Shown here: positions 44,716 through 55,224 of the stretch, piece by piece | Numbering within the stretch: position 1 is the stretch's first letter | How the letters are laid out: the number at the start of each line of letters is the position of its first letter | From: an uncultured Dehalococcoidia bacterium | GTDB taxonomy: Bacteria > Chloroflexota > Dehalococcoidia > Lucifugimonadales > Lucifugimonadaceae | NCBI GenBank assembly: GCA_913052475.1 | Contig: CAJXEJ010000002.1 | Coordinates: 1 to 64,000, forward strand | Length of the DNA stretch: 64,000 nucleotides | Direction of reading: 5' to 3' | Notes under the pieces: generated by a model | Told to the model about the DNA's origin: nothing | Database searches by the model: none | The model's input: the letters and a program-made list of their open reading frames with translations, nothing else | Made by a program: the position numbers and the translations under genes

Positions 44716-45573
44716 CTACGCGGCAGGCTTGCAACCACTAATCGTCAAACCACGAAGCGATGATCGCCACTTCTCATGACCTTCAGGGCCAGGACTCTCG
44801 TTGAGAACTTCTATATCGGTAAACCCAGCCGCTTCGATCGTGGCGAGATAGTCGCCCTTGATCGCAGCACCCCCGACGCACTCAACCCACTGGCCTGTCG
44901 AATCCCGAACAGTGTCTGGAAGCGGGCTCGTGGTCACAACGTCAGAAATAACGAACCGCCCGCCCGGCTTCAGAATTCGATACATCTCCGAAAACACCAT
45001 GTGCTTCCACTCTGAAAGTGCGATAACACCGTTTGAAAGAACAAGATCGACGGTGGTTTCGTCCTGCGGAAGCTGTTCAATGTGTCCTTGCTTGAACACA
45101 ACATTCGTGGTGCCCAGTTTCTTGGCGTTTGTACGTGCCAGAGAAACCATGCGTGGCGTCATATCAACGCCAATCACACGACCCGCAGGGCCAACTTCTC
45201 GGGCAGCAAGGAAGCAGTCGATACCACCACCCGATCCGAGATCGAGAACGGTCTCACCAGGTTTGATGCCAGCGAGTACCACTGGATTTCCGGATCCTGT
45301 CGAAGCACCGCCGGTTTCGTCAGTAATCGCCGAGCGCTGCTCTTCCGTATAGAACCGGTCAGAAGCCTTATTTTCCGATGCTTCAAGACCGCGCTTACCG
45401 GATCGCTCAGCAAGCGCACCATATCGCTGCTTCACGGCATTCGTAATGTCTTTCGCATTGCCAGTGAGAACCACCGCTTCGAAATCGCAGCAGCCAGACC
45501 CGCAACAACCGTTCTCGGTTATCGAACTGCCATAATCAGGCGATATGAATACGAATTTTCGTGCTTCAACCAA
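44716..45573 (-). CDS. arsM: Arsenite methyltransferase
   Basis: NGCCGSGCCDFE N-terminal Cys pairs, VLDLGSGGGIDCFLAAREVGPAGRVIGVDMTPRMVSLAR, LSNGVIALSEWKHMVFSEMYRILKPGGRFVISDVV. Confidence 0.88.
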   Translation of the reverse strand: MVEARKFVFISPDYGSSITENGCCGSGCCDFEAVVLTGNAKDITNAVKQRYGALAERSGKRGLEASENKASDRFYTEEQRSAITDETGGASTGSGNPVVLAGIKPGETVLDLGSGGGIDCFLAAREVGPAGRVIGVDMTPRMVSLARTNAKKLGTTNVVFKQGHIEQLPQDETTVDLVLSNGVIALSEWKHMVFSEMYRILKPGGRFVISDVVTTSPLPDTVRDSTGQWVECVGGAAIKGDYLATIEAAGFTDIEVLNESPGPEGHEKWRSSLRGLTISGCKPAA

Positions 45574-45652
45574 CGCACATCTCCAAATGATTGGAATCAG
45601 TGTCTATCGTACTTCAGATCGAGTGAAAGATGCTCAGAGAGTCAGCTGAGAC

Positions 45653-45681
45653 ATCCCCTCTCCCTATAATGAAGGGGAGTC
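45653..45681. repeat. Intergenic repeat family A (short)
   Basis: catcccctctccctataatgaaggggagt. Confidence 0.45.
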
Positions 45682-45794
45682 AAACAGCCTCCTATCCATC
45701 CTTGCAACGGAAGCTATAATTTGCTCACCGCCTGCTTCGGTGCTGTTTCGACTCACTTTCGAGCCCTCTCATGGGCGAAGTTTTCCGCTAATTC

Positions 45795-48668
45795 ATGACC
45801 ATTTCCAACGCTGAAACTGACGACCAGTTGTTCCTCCTAATCGACGGTCACGCAATCGTGTTTCGAGCGTGGTTCGCAATGCGGGATCACCTGATAACAG
45901 CGTCGGGACAGAACACCACCGGTGCCAGCGGGTTTATGGCGATGTTCCTCAAAACGATCAGGGAACAGAATCCAACTCACATCGCTGTAACTTTCGATAC
46001 GAAAGCTCCGACATTCCGCAAAGAAATGTTCCCGGCATACAAAGCGCAGCGTAAGGAGGTCGATCCCGCCCTTCACGAGCAAATCCCAATCGTAAAAGAG
46101 ATCCTTAAGCCGATGGGTGTGCCCGTTTACGAGTACGACGGATTTGAAGCTGACGATCTCATTGGCACACTCTCGAAACAGGCGGTCGAGCAGGGATACA
46201 AAACCTTAATTCTCACTGGTGATGCCGACCAGTTGCAGTTGGTCGACGAAGACACTTCGCTTTTGATGTACACCGGATTCGGGGAAATGCGCACCTACGA
46301 TCCCGCTGGCGTTGCCGAGAAGTACGACGGTCTGGGGCCCGAATACGTCGCAGAGATTAAAGCGCTCGAAGGCGACTCGTCCGACAACATTCCCGGAGTA
46401 CCTGGCGTTGGCAAGAAATCTGCTCGTACGGTTCTCACCAAACTTGGTCACTTCGATTCTTTGTTCAGTCAGCTCGAAGAGGTCGAAAAGATCGAAGGCC
46501 TGCGCGGCGCAAAGCGCACGATGAACCTGCTTGAGGAGCACCGAGAAACTGCCAAGACGGCTCTTGAGTTGACCACAATCATTCGAGACGCCCCCGTCGA
46601 ATTCAACGCTGACGATTCTAGGTTCGGTGAGTTCGATCGTGAAGCGGTGATCAAGACGCTAATGAACCACGAAATGCGTCTGGTGGCTAATCGCTTGCCG
46701 AAAACAGACGTTACGCCTGAACCTGAAACCGAGACCTCATCCGGATGGGAGACTGCTGCTGCTGTAAACGGCCAAATGGACATGATGGCCAGCGAATTCG
46801 GCGCAGCAACCGGCGAAGCGCTAATCGAACCTGAACCACCAAAGCCACTCGGCGAATACGAAGTAGTGACTGACATGGCAGATCTCAACTCGATGATCGA
46901 TCAGCTTCGCGCAAAAGGCAAGTTCGCTTTCGACACCGAAACCACCGGTCTCAACTCGATGACTTCCGATCTCGTTGGTCTCTCATTCTCGATCAAGTCC
47001 GAACACGCCTGGTATGTCGCTATTGGACACAACGAGGACAATCAGGTGCCGTTCGCCGAAGGACTTGCCGCCTTAAGACCGCTATTTGAAGACGATTTAA
47101 TAAAGAAAATCGCCCACAACGCCAACTTCGACATGATGGTGCTCGCTACCGCCGGTATCGAAGTGAAAAATCTAGCATTCGATACCATGATCGCTGCAGC
47201 GCTGTGCGGCCGTCGCGCGATCGGCCTAAAGCAGCTAGCGCTGGAACTTTTCCAGGCTGAAATGACCGAAATCAAGACGCTGATCGGAGTCGGTAAAAAG
47301 CAGATCACGATGGCTGAAGTGTCGATCGATCAGGCAGGACCTTACGCCGCCGCCGACGCCGATTTCACATGGCGACTTTACGAATATTTCGAACCAGAAA
47401 TCGACAATCATGAAGCTCGTTACGTCAACGAAGATATTGAGCTTCCGTTACTGCCTGTCATCATCGAGATGCAGCGCAACGGCATGATCATCGACAAGAC
47501 GGTGCTCGCTGAGATGTCTGAGCAACTCGGTGCTGATGTCGAACAGATCAAACAGGCGGCAACTGCGGTAATCGGTGGCAGGGAACTTAATCTGGCTTCG
47601 AACCAGCAGGTCGCCACGCTGCTAGTCGACGAACTTGGCGCTCCAAAAACTCGAAAAACCAAAACCGGCTGGTCGATGGACGCCAACGCCCTTGAGAAGA
47701 TCAGCGAGACAGACGGGTTGGACGACCGGGTTTATCAGGTCGCCGACGCAGTGCTAAAATTCCGGGAACTCACCAAGCTCAAATCGACCTATGTTGACGC
47801 CCTCCCGCTGCTGGTGAATCCGCAGACCGGGCGTGTTCACACAAGCTTTAACCAGGTCGGTTCGGCGACAGGTCGGCTTTCGAGCAACGATCCGAACGTC
47901 CAAAACATTCCGGTGCGAACCGAGCTGGGGCGACGCGTCCGCAAGGCTTTCGTTGCCGATGCCGCGAACGGCTGGCAGTTTCTGGCGGCCGACTACTCGC
48001 AGATCGAACTTCGTATCCTCGCTCATCTTTCACAGGAGCCCGGGCTACTTAAAGCGTTCCACAAGGGTGAGGACATTCACGCAGCCACCGCGCGTGCGAT
48101 GTACGGAGTGGATGATGTCTCGGCCGATCAACGACGTATTGCCAAGATTTTGAACTTTGGCGTGATCTACGGACTGGGTCCGATCGGTGTGGCGCGCCAG
48201 ACCGACCTCACTCGCCAGCAGGGACAGGAATTCATCGATCTCTACTTCGGTAAGTACCCCGGCATTCGTGACTACATCGAGCAGGTGAAGCAGTCAGCAC
48301 GAGACACTGGTTACGCCGAGACTATTATAGGCCGAAGGCGCTACTTGCCCGACATCAACGCAGGGCATCCGATGCACAGATCGGCTGCCGAGCGTGTGTC
48401 GGTAAACATGCCAATTCAGGGCACAGCAGCCGACGTTATCAAGATCGCCATGGTCAACATTTCGAACGAGATGAAGACTCAGAAAATGCAATCGAAAATG
48501 TCGATTCAGGTTCACGACGAACTGATTTTCGAAATCGCTCCCGGCGAACTTATGGAAATGCAGATTCTGGTCACAACCATGATGCCCGCCGCTATGGAGC
48601 TCGCCGTCCCCCTCCTCGTAGAAGCCAAAACTGGCCCAACCTGGGGCGACATGGATTCCGTGGATTAG
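45795..48668 (+). CDS. polA: DNA polymerase I (5' nuclease, 3'-5' exonuclease and polymerase domains)
   Basis: LLIDGHAIVFRAWFA, DNIPGVPGVGKKSA, FAFDTETTGLNSM (exo DxE intact), FLAADYSQIELRILAHLS, RRIAKILNFGVIYGLG, QVHDELIFE. Confidence 0.97.
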   Translation: MTISNAETDDQLFLLIDGHAIVFRAWFAMRDHLITASGQNTTGASGFMAMFLKTIREQNPTHIAVTFDTKAPTFRKEMFPAYKAQRKEVDPALHEQIPIVKEILKPMGVPVYEYDGFEADDLIGTLSKQAVEQGYKTLILTGDADQLQLVDEDTSLLMYTGFGEMRTYDPAGVAEKYDGLGPEYVAEIKALEGDSSDNIPGVPGVGKKSARTVLTKLGHFDSLFSQLEEVEKIEGLRGAKRTMNLLEEHRETAKTALELTTIIRDAPVEFNADDSRFGEFDREAVIKTLMNHEMRLVANRLPKTDVTPEPETETSSGWETAAAVNGQMDMMASEFGAATGEALIEPEPPKPLGEYEVVTDMADLNSMIDQLRAKGKFAFDTETTGLNSMTSDLVGLSFSIKSEHAWYVAIGHNEDNQVPFAEGLAALRPLFEDDLIKKIAHNANFDMMVLATAGIEVKNLAFDTMIAAALCGRRAIGLKQLALELFQAEMTEIKTLIGVGKKQITMAEVSIDQAGPYAAADADFTWRLYEYFEPEIDNHEARYVNEDIELPLLPVIIEMQRNGMIIDKTVLAEMSEQLGADVEQIKQAATAVIGGRELNLASNQQVATLLVDELGAPKTRKTKTGWSMDANALEKISETDGLDDRVYQVADAVLKFRELTKLKSTYVDALPLLVNPQTGRVHTSFNQVGSATGRLSSNDPNVQNIPVRTELGRRVRKAFVADAANGWQFLAADYSQIELRILAHLSQEPGLLKAFHKGEDIHAATARAMYGVDDVSADQRRIAKILNFGVIYGLGPIGVARQTDLTRQQGQEFIDLYFGKYPGIRDYIEQVKQSARDTGYAETIIGRRRYLPDINAGHPMHRSAAERVSVNMPIQGTAADVIKIAMVNISNEMKTQKMQSKMSIQVHDELIFEIAPGELMEMQILVTTMMPAAMELAVPLLVEAKTGPTWGDMDSVD

Positions 48669-48728
48669 TGTACGGAGGACTCGCACTCCAGACCTCAGGA
48701 TTATCTATCATCAGTTCAGAATAAAAAT

Positions 48729-48822
48729 GACATCCTGAGCCCCGTCGAAGGGTGCATGTCTGGGAGCAGCCTCAATCGCCCGGATCACGCCAGCCTTTCT
48801 CATTTGAGCGCCTCAGGATGAT
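48729..48822. repeat. Intergenic repeat family B with terminal inverted repeat
   Basis: gacatcctgagccccgtcgaaggg ... cctcaggatgat. Confidence 0.65.
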
Positions 48823-48848
48823 ATTTACGGAACAAATCTGGAGAAAAG

Positions 48849-49661
48849 TTGCCCGAACTGCCTGAAGTTGAATCGCTGCGTCGGTACCTCGTTCGCGAGG
48901 GTATGATCGGTCGCACGTTCGAGTGGGTCGGTATCGAAGATAAGCCGGAAAGTGCGAACGGTACCGGTACTCTCGCTGGTGCACGACTTGTCGTCGACCA
49001 ATCAGTAAAGAGCATCGAGCGACGTGGCAAGCAGCTAGCCGTAGTCCTCGACGAGTTCGTGCTCGGTTTCCACATGGGTATGACTGGGCAGGTGCACATA
49101 CTCGATTCAGACGACACACCGGCAAGATTCATCCGAGCGGTGTTTAACCTTACCGACGATTTTCGAATCGCACTTGTCGATCCCCGCAGGTGGGCGAAAA
49201 TCCAGCACTTCGAGTCACTCGAACACGCCTTCTCAGGACTTGGTCCCGACGCACTCGATCCAGATTTCACCAGCAAGCAATTCGCCACCAACCTCGATGG
49301 CAGAACAGCCCAGATCAAGCCGCTCCTGTTGAATCAGGCGATCATCGCTGGAGTCGGCAATATCTACGCCGACGAAGCACTCCACAGAGTCGAAATCTCA
49401 CCCGCACGACGGGTTAACACAATCTCAAAGAAAAACCTGGGTTCGCTGTTCGACGCAATCCGGATATCGCTCGAACATTCACTCGATTTCATTCTGAAAC
49501 ACCCCGACGAACGAGGTCGACCGTACATCGTCGATGCCTACGGGGATCGGATGCAACTCCACCGCAAGCCCGGCTCGTTCTGTCCACGCTGCGAAATCCC
49601 GCTGGTAACGCTGAAGTTCGGCGGCAGAACGGCGTACTACTGCGGGAATTGCCAGAAGTAA
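48849..49661 (+). CDS. mutM: Formamidopyrimidine-DNA glycosylase
   Basis: (TTG)PELPEVESLRRYL, QAIIAGVGNIYADEALHR, C-terminal CPRCEIP...YYCGNCQK zinc finger. Confidence 0.95.
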   Translation: MPELPEVESLRRYLVREGMIGRTFEWVGIEDKPESANGTGTLAGARLVVDQSVKSIERRGKQLAVVLDEFVLGFHMGMTGQVHILDSDDTPARFIRAVFNLTDDFRIALVDPRRWAKIQHFESLEHAFSGLGPDALDPDFTSKQFATNLDGRTAQIKPLLLNQAIIAGVGNIYADEALHRVEISPARRVNTISKKNLGSLFDAIRISLEHSLDFILKHPDERGRPYIVDAYGDRMQLHRKPGSFCPRCEIPLVTLKFGGRTAYYCGNCQK

Positions 49662-49697
49662 CGATTCAGACGCGTACTTGACCAACGCTACGCAGGC

Positions 49698-49922
49698 TTA
49701 GTTGAACCCAACGTCATCGAGATTCTCGGTCTTTCTAGCGGCTAGTCGATCCCGGAGCGCCACCCAGAACAGCACCACCACGCCTACTCCGACTACTGCG
49801 TAACCGGCAGCGTAGAGAATCCACGAATCCTCAGTGACAATCAGCACGATAAGTCCGGTAATAGCCACGACGATGCCAACAAGCACAATCCACATGCCGG
49901 ACCATTCGAGTAGTTGCTTCAT
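49698..49922 (-). CDS. Small membrane protein
   Basis: MKQLLEWSGMWIVLVGIVVAITGLIVLIVTEDSWILYAAGYAVVGVGVVVLFWVAL; GGAGGT RBS just before ATG at 49922. Confidence 0.6.
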   Translation of the reverse strand: MKQLLEWSGMWIVLVGIVVAITGLIVLIVTEDSWILYAAGYAVVGVGVVVLFWVALRDRLAARKTENLDDVGFN

Positions 49923-50125
49923 GGTACCTCCTTCGAGTTGCTCAAGCCGCCGAATTGCGATCGCAGTGAGTCTTACCCTCTCAATAACCACTATACGGCA
50001 GTCGAAAATCAGGAACTAGAACCGATCACTGAAGAATTCGTAGCGTTTCGCCATTTCAGATAAGCCGAGATTGCTATTAGACTTATCTTCTGTGTGATTT
50101 CATACCTGCACCACGGTGCCCCTGC

Positions 50126-50215
50126 GGAGGGGTGGCAGAGCGGTTGAATGCGCTTGTCTTGAAAACAAGTATGCCCGTGAGGGCATCGCAGGTTCGAATC
50201 CTGTCCCCTCCGCCA
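50126..50215 (+). tRNA. tRNA-Ser (anticodon TGA) with encoded CCA
   Basis: ggagggg...cccctcc acceptor stem, anticodon arm cttgt-cttgaaa-acaag, long variable arm, GGTTCGAATCC T-arm, terminal gCCA. Confidence 0.95.
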
Positions 50216-50348
50216 TATTTAACTTGGCAGATCACCGCGTGCGACGGTACGGTCAGCCCACGGGTTCAGCAAGCGTGCTCCCTTTCAGTTAACATGCCGC
50301 ACGCGGCCGTTTAGTCCGCGTTATCTGATTTCTCATGGAGCGCACTAC

Positions 50349-51074
50349 GTGACCATCAAGACCAACCTCAAGCACCGAATTCGATCTGGTGAAATCACTA
50401 TCGGCGCGGCGATCCCTTCAACCGCGACCAAGAGCCGTATCGAAGACGTCATGAGTTCGAGCGACTATTCGTACCTTTCGGTCGATAGCCAGCACAGTGC
50501 CTACGATGAAAGAACACTTGCGGAACTCTGTGAGAACGCCGATCAAGTCGGCGTACCGGTGGTATTTCGAATAAAACACACGCGCCACTCGTACCTTGTC
50601 GGAAGCATTCTCGATCTCGGTCCAGCAGGAGTCGAAATTCCTCAGACCGAAACCGAAGAAACCGCGCAAGAAGCTCTCGACTATTTCTACTACCCTCAGG
50701 TCGGCAAGCGATCCTGGGGAGGCCCGCCGATATCCTGGCGAGCCAATTACACAGATCGGATCGAATACGCCAATTTCTGGAACGACTACGGCGTTCTGTG
50801 GCTGCAGATCGAATCGCTCAGTGCCATCACCCGGGCTAAAACGTTCGCTCGCCCCGGCGTTGATGTTTTGTCGTGGGGACCTGCCGATCTCACGTTCAAC
50901 CGGGAAGCCAATCCCTACCACCCGTTAAAGACTGATGACGACTGCATCGAACACGTCCTAAAGCTGCTCGGAGAAACCGAGACAAAGCTCTGTATACGTA
51001 GCTATAAGCCAGAACTACGCAACAAGTATCTCGACATGGGTGCAACCGTACTAATCGAAATACCCAGTGTCTGA
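50349..51074 (+). CDS. HpcH/HpaI aldolase family protein (paralog of 9319-10071)
   Basis: YSYLSVDSQHSAYDERTLAELCENADQVGVPVVFRIK; FYYPQVGKRSWGGPP. Confidence 0.85.
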   Translation: MTIKTNLKHRIRSGEITIGAAIPSTATKSRIEDVMSSSDYSYLSVDSQHSAYDERTLAELCENADQVGVPVVFRIKHTRHSYLVGSILDLGPAGVEIPQTETEETAQEALDYFYYPQVGKRSWGGPPISWRANYTDRIEYANFWNDYGVLWLQIESLSAITRAKTFARPGVDVLSWGPADLTFNREANPYHPLKTDDDCIEHVLKLLGETETKLCIRSYKPELRNKYLDMGATVLIEIPSV

Positions 51075-51314
51075 TGTAGTCTGTTGCTGTATTAACCGCA
51101 CAAAATAACTTCGACCATAGAACACACCATTCGACGCTAAAAATTCAACAAGCTCGATCGATTTTATCGACCGTTCCCAAGCAGATCCTCGTTACGTTCA
51201 AGAGCGATCTGGGCACACTAACCGCCAGAATCGGTCTTTCCGAGAACGCTCGGTACGAAGAAAAAGTAGCAGAGCTACACTGGCGATAACGCCAATCGAT
51301 TAATTCGAAATTCT

Positions 51315-51345
51315 AAAACGCACTCGCTTTCGGCGGGTTCGTTTT
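51315..51345 (+). terminator. Probable Rho-independent terminator
   Basis: aaaacgcactcgc-tttcg-gcgggttcgtttt, 12 of 13 positions pair (one wobble). Confidence 0.65.
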
Positions 51346-51518
51346 AATTAAGCCTTCATGCAATCGCCTCCAGACATCCCATGCACACACGGATTTCGTG
51401 GACACTGACCACCACCCTCGGTACGATGATTTGCGGTTCTCATTAATCAGAACCACACGCACGCTAATTTTCGGCAATAATCGCGGGATCGCTAATAATC
51501 AGAAGCGAGTAATCGTTC

Positions 51519-52697
51519 GTGAATATCCACGAGTATCAAGCGAAGGCAATCCTCGACAAATTCGGAGTCCCTACACCGAAAGCAGAGGTGGCATCCACAC
51601 CCGCAGAAGCGAAAGATATCGCTTCACGTATTGGCGGACGAGTGGTCGTAAAAGCACAGGTCCACGCCGGTGGTAGAGGCAAGGTTGGCGGTGTAAAACT
51701 TGTCGACACACCCGAGCAGGCAGAAGAAGTCACCGCTGCACTAATCGGCACCCGGCTCGTTACGAAGCAAACCGGAGCCGCAGGCGTACCCGTCGATAAG
51801 GTGATGATCGCCGAAACGCTAGATATTAAAGACGAGCTTTACCTATCAATCGTGATCGATGGCGATGCCGGTGCCCCGGTTGTAATGGCGAGTACCGAAG
51901 GTGGGATGGAGATCGAGGAAGTCGCAGAATCGACTCCAGAAAAAATCTTCCGAGTAGCCGGTGACCCACTGATCGGACTCACCACCTACCACGCCCGCGA
52001 CATCGCTCTCGCTCTCGAAGTACCACCGACGGCGTTGCGAGCCACGACAAAGCTCATCACCGATCTTTACAACGTGTTCATCGAAAACGACTGCTCGCTC
52101 GTAGAGATCAACCCACTCGTCATCACTAAAGACGACCAAATCATCGCTCTCGATGCGAAGATAAACGTCGAAGATGATGCACTCTTCAGGCATCCAGATC
52201 TCGCCGCACTGCGCGACCCCAACCAGCAAGACCCGCTTGAGCAGCGCGCCGATAAAGCCGATCTCGCCTACGTAAAGCTCGAGGGCGGACGCGTTGGCTG
52301 CATGGTCAACGGTGCTGGGTTGGCGATGGCGACGATGGATATCACTAAAGCTGCCGGAGCCGATCCCGCCAATTTCCTCGACATCGGTGGATCGGCCGAT
52401 CAGGATCGTATCGAAGAGGCGTTCAAAATTATCATCGACGATGACGATGTCGAGATGATTCTCGTAAACCTCTTCGCAGGAATCGCCCGTTCCGACATCG
52501 TCGCCCAGGGCATCGTTGCTGCTGCGAAGGAAACGAACACAACCGTGCCTATGGTTGTTGCCATGCGCGGAACCAACGCCGAAGAGGGAATACAAATTCT
52601 CGCCGATTCAGGATTGAACATTACAGGCGCTCCCGATCTTGCAGGTGCAGCTGACGTGTTGAAAGAAAAATTATTAGAACTGGGAGGATCCAACTAA
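51519..52697 (+). CDS. sucC: ADP-forming succinate-CoA ligase subunit beta
   Basis: [73 protein letters not shown]. Confidence 0.96.
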   Translation: MNIHEYQAKAILDKFGVPTPKAEVASTPAEAKDIASRIGGRVVVKAQVHAGGRGKVGGVKLVDTPEQAEEVTAALIGTRLVTKQTGAAGVPVDKVMIAETLDIKDELYLSIVIDGDAGAPVVMASTEGGMEIEEVAESTPEKIFRVAGDPLIGLTTYHARDIALALEVPPTALRATTKLITDLYNVFIENDCSLVEINPLVITKDDQIIALDAKINVEDDALFRHPDLAALRDPNQQDPLEQRADKADLAYVKLEGGRVGCMVNGAGLAMATMDITKAAGADPANFLDIGGSADQDRIEEAFKIIIDDDDVEMILVNLFAGIARSDIVAQGIVAAAKETNTTVPMVVAMRGTNAEEGIQILADSGLNITGAPDLAGAADVLKEKLLELGGSN

Positions 52698-53572
52698 TGG
52701 CCATTCTTGTTGGAGAAAACACAAGACTCCTCGTTCAAGGCCTCGGCCGAGACGGTAGTTTCCAGGCGAACCGAACGCGCGCTTATGGTACGAACATGGT
52801 CGCTGCGGTTCATCCCGATCGAGAAGGTCAAAAATTCGAAGACGAAGTCCCCTACTTCTCAACGGTTGCCAGCGCGGTCGAAAAAACCGGTGCGAATACC
52901 GGAGTGATCTTCGTTCCAGCACCATTCGCAATGGACGCCATCATTGAGCAGGTCGACGCAGGTCTCGAACTCGTCGTTTGCATCACCGAAGGCGTTCCTG
53001 TGCTCGACATGGTCAAGGTTATGTCGTACATCAATGACAAACCCACCCGACTCATCGGCTCAAACTGTCCCGGCGTACTCAGCCCGGCTTCCAAAGCCAA
53101 AGTCGGGATCATTCCTGGCAATATCGTTCAGCCCGGAAACGTCGGTGTCGTATCACGATCTGGCACGCTCACATACGAAGCAATCGCCCAGCTTGTTCAG
53201 CACGGAATGGGTCAGTCGACCTGTGTCGGTATCGGCGGCGATCCAGTTCACGGCACAACGTTCACTGATGTTCTCGAACTATTCCAGGCAGATGACGAAA
53301 CAGAAGCCATCGTGCTTATCGGCGAGATCGGTGGAATCCGAGAGCAGCTCGCTGCTGATTACATCAAGGAAAACGTGACGAAGCCGGTTGCCGCCGCCAT
53401 CGCTGGCTCGTCGGCACCTGCCGGCAAACGCATGGGCCACGCCGGAGCGATCATTACCGGCAAGGCGGCACTTGCTTCTGAGAAGAACAAGGCCCTTGCT
53501 GAAGCAGGTGTCCACGTTGTCGAATCGCCTGCACTTATCGGCGCCAAGATGAAGGAAGTTCTCGGCTTGTAA
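52697..53572 (+). CDS. sucD: Succinate-CoA ligase subunit alpha
   Basis: [59 protein letters not shown]. Confidence 0.96.
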   Translation: MAILVGENTRLLVQGLGRDGSFQANRTRAYGTNMVAAVHPDREGQKFEDEVPYFSTVASAVEKTGANTGVIFVPAPFAMDAIIEQVDAGLELVVCITEGVPVLDMVKVMSYINDKPTRLIGSNCPGVLSPASKAKVGIIPGNIVQPGNVGVVSRSGTLTYEAIAQLVQHGMGQSTCVGIGGDPVHGTTFTDVLELFQADDETEAIVLIGEIGGIREQLAADYIKENVTKPVAAAIAGSSAPAGKRMGHAGAIITGKAALASEKNKALAEAGVHVVESPALIGAKMKEVLGL

Positions 53573-53591
53573 ATCCGGGCTGGCGGAATTC

Positions 53592-54425
53592 ATGACGTAT
53601 ACCGAACGCTACGTTCATACGGGCCAAATCGCATTGAACGTTGCGGAGTGGAACGCGCCATTAACCGAATCGGTGGCGCCCACAATAGTGCTCATTCACG
53701 GCTACGGTTCGAACTGGAACACGTGGGGTCTAGTGGTCGACAAGCTTTCGGTTAAATTCAAGTTGTTCGCCATAGATCTACGAGCAATGGGGCGATCCGG
53801 TCGTTACGGCGAAGGATCGTCGCGTCAGATCTGGGCAGATGACGTGGCAGCACTTCTCCCGTTGCTCAGCGACCAACCGGTTTACCTGATCGGACATTCA
53901 TTGGGCGGATGGGTTACTGCAGCAGTCGCTGCCCAACATCCTGAACTAGTTTCGAAGGCGATACTCGTCGAACCATACTCGGGTGCAAATTCGGAAGTTC
54001 GCAAGCAAGCTCGCAAACGCCCGCCCGAACAACGTGGGCGTCGCGCTCAGCAGATTCGAGATGCGACCACGCCAGACGATCTCATCCCTGCGGTTACCGA
54101 GCAATATGCGGGTGCCTCGGACGACAGTATCCGACGCATCGCAAGCATGTGGTTCCAAATGGATCCTGCACTTGAGGGAGGACCAATCAGCCGCACGGAA
54201 GACTCCGAGGCGTTCGATGATATTTTCGGCACGATCCAATGCCCCACTTTGATGATCATCGGTGCCACCAACAAGGGTGGAATTCTCTCCGACGAAGAAG
54301 CCGAACGTATCGTGAACCTAATCCCCGACGCCCAACTTCTCTCCTGGCCGAAAGTCGGACACTCACCCCACATCGCCCGCAACTACGATTTCATACGCGC
54401 AACCAAACGCTTCTGGGCTGAGTAG
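53592..54425 (+). CDS. Alpha/beta hydrolase
   Basis: IVLIHGYGSNWNTWGLVVDKL, VYLIGHSLGGWVTAAVAAQHPELVSKAILVEP. Confidence 0.88.
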   Translation: MTYTERYVHTGQIALNVAEWNAPLTESVAPTIVLIHGYGSNWNTWGLVVDKLSVKFKLFAIDLRAMGRSGRYGEGSSRQIWADDVAALLPLLSDQPVYLIGHSLGGWVTAAVAAQHPELVSKAILVEPYSGANSEVRKQARKRPPEQRGRRAQQIRDATTPDDLIPAVTEQYAGASDDSIRRIASMWFQMDPALEGGPISRTEDSEAFDDIFGTIQCPTLMIIGATNKGGILSDEEAERIVNLIPDAQLLSWPKVGHSPHIARNYDFIRATKRFWAE

Positions 54426-54436
54426 GTGTGTTTCAG

Positions 54437-54479
54437 TTCCCTCTCCTTTCAAGCGAGAGTGTTGGGGTGTAGGTGAAAT
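54437..54479 (+). repeat. Intergenic repeat family A
   Basis: ttccctctcctttcaagcgagagtgttggggtgtaggtgaaa. Confidence 0.5.
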
Positions 54480-54522
54480 CGTCCAACTGCCGACAACTGA
54501 TCCGCAGGCATCCCTCGATTCA

Positions 54523-54554
54523 ACTCACACCCCCTCCCCGCGAGGGAGGGAGGA
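54523..54554 (-). repeat. Intergenic repeat family A, inverted partner
   Basis: actcacaccccctccccgcgagggagggagga. Confidence 0.5.
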
Positions 54555-54601
54555 CATACCTAACACGGTAGTCGGCTGATACCCTGTTACCCTGAGGAGT
54601 C

Positions 54602-55182
54602 ATGACCAACTACCCGGAAAAGAAATTTGCCGCCAGCACGATCTAAGTGACTATGCTGAGAGTCCCGACAATGGGCCTCCAATGGTTCTGATCCACGGTC
54701 TGAGAGGTCGCTAGCCAGCACGGGAATCGGTCATGGATCAGTTCGCAGCTCGGTGGCACGTTTATGCAATCGACTTCCGCGGCCACGGTGAGTCAGGACG
54801 AACCCCCGACAAGTACGAATTCGGCGACTACCCGACCGAAGTAGTCGAATTCCTCCGAGAAGTGGTCAAAAAAACCAGCATACATGTTGGCCACTCACTT
54901 GGCGGTGTGACAGCCGCGGGAGCGAGCACATCTTCGATGGCTGGAATCCTGACGCGGTACTAGCCTCGATCAAAACTCCGACTCTATTGATACAAGCGAA
55001 TCCAGATCTCGGTGGTGCCCTGCAAGACGTTGAGGCGACCCGCACGAACGATCTTCTGGATCGCGGTCGTTACGTGAAGTGGGACGACGACGGTCACGGT
55101 ATGCATGCCGAATAACCGGAACGATTCGTTCAACTGATCAACGCGCTCTTCGGTCAGACACTGCGGAAACGTGGTGGCTAGG
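54602..55182 (+). pseudogene. Alpha/beta hydrolase pseudogene
   Basis: DNGPPMVLIHGLRGR*, MDQFAARWHVYAIDFRGHGESGRTPDKYEFGDYPTEVVEFLREVVKKTSIHVGHSLGG, then in another frame IFDGWNPDAVLASIKTPTLLIQANPDLGGALQDVEATRTNDLLDRGRYVKWDDDGHGMHAE*PERFVQLINALFGQ; in-frame stops plus frameshift. Confidence 0.85.
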
Positions 55183-55224
55183 ACAACCGTCGCCGGCATC
55201 AGACTCTTTTGAAATTAGTCCCTG

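Noticed and set aside
51846-52595. 249-aa antisense ORF in sucC
   Set aside because: Mirror of a strongly conserved gene; low-complexity Asp/Val/Glu composition from the opposite strand.
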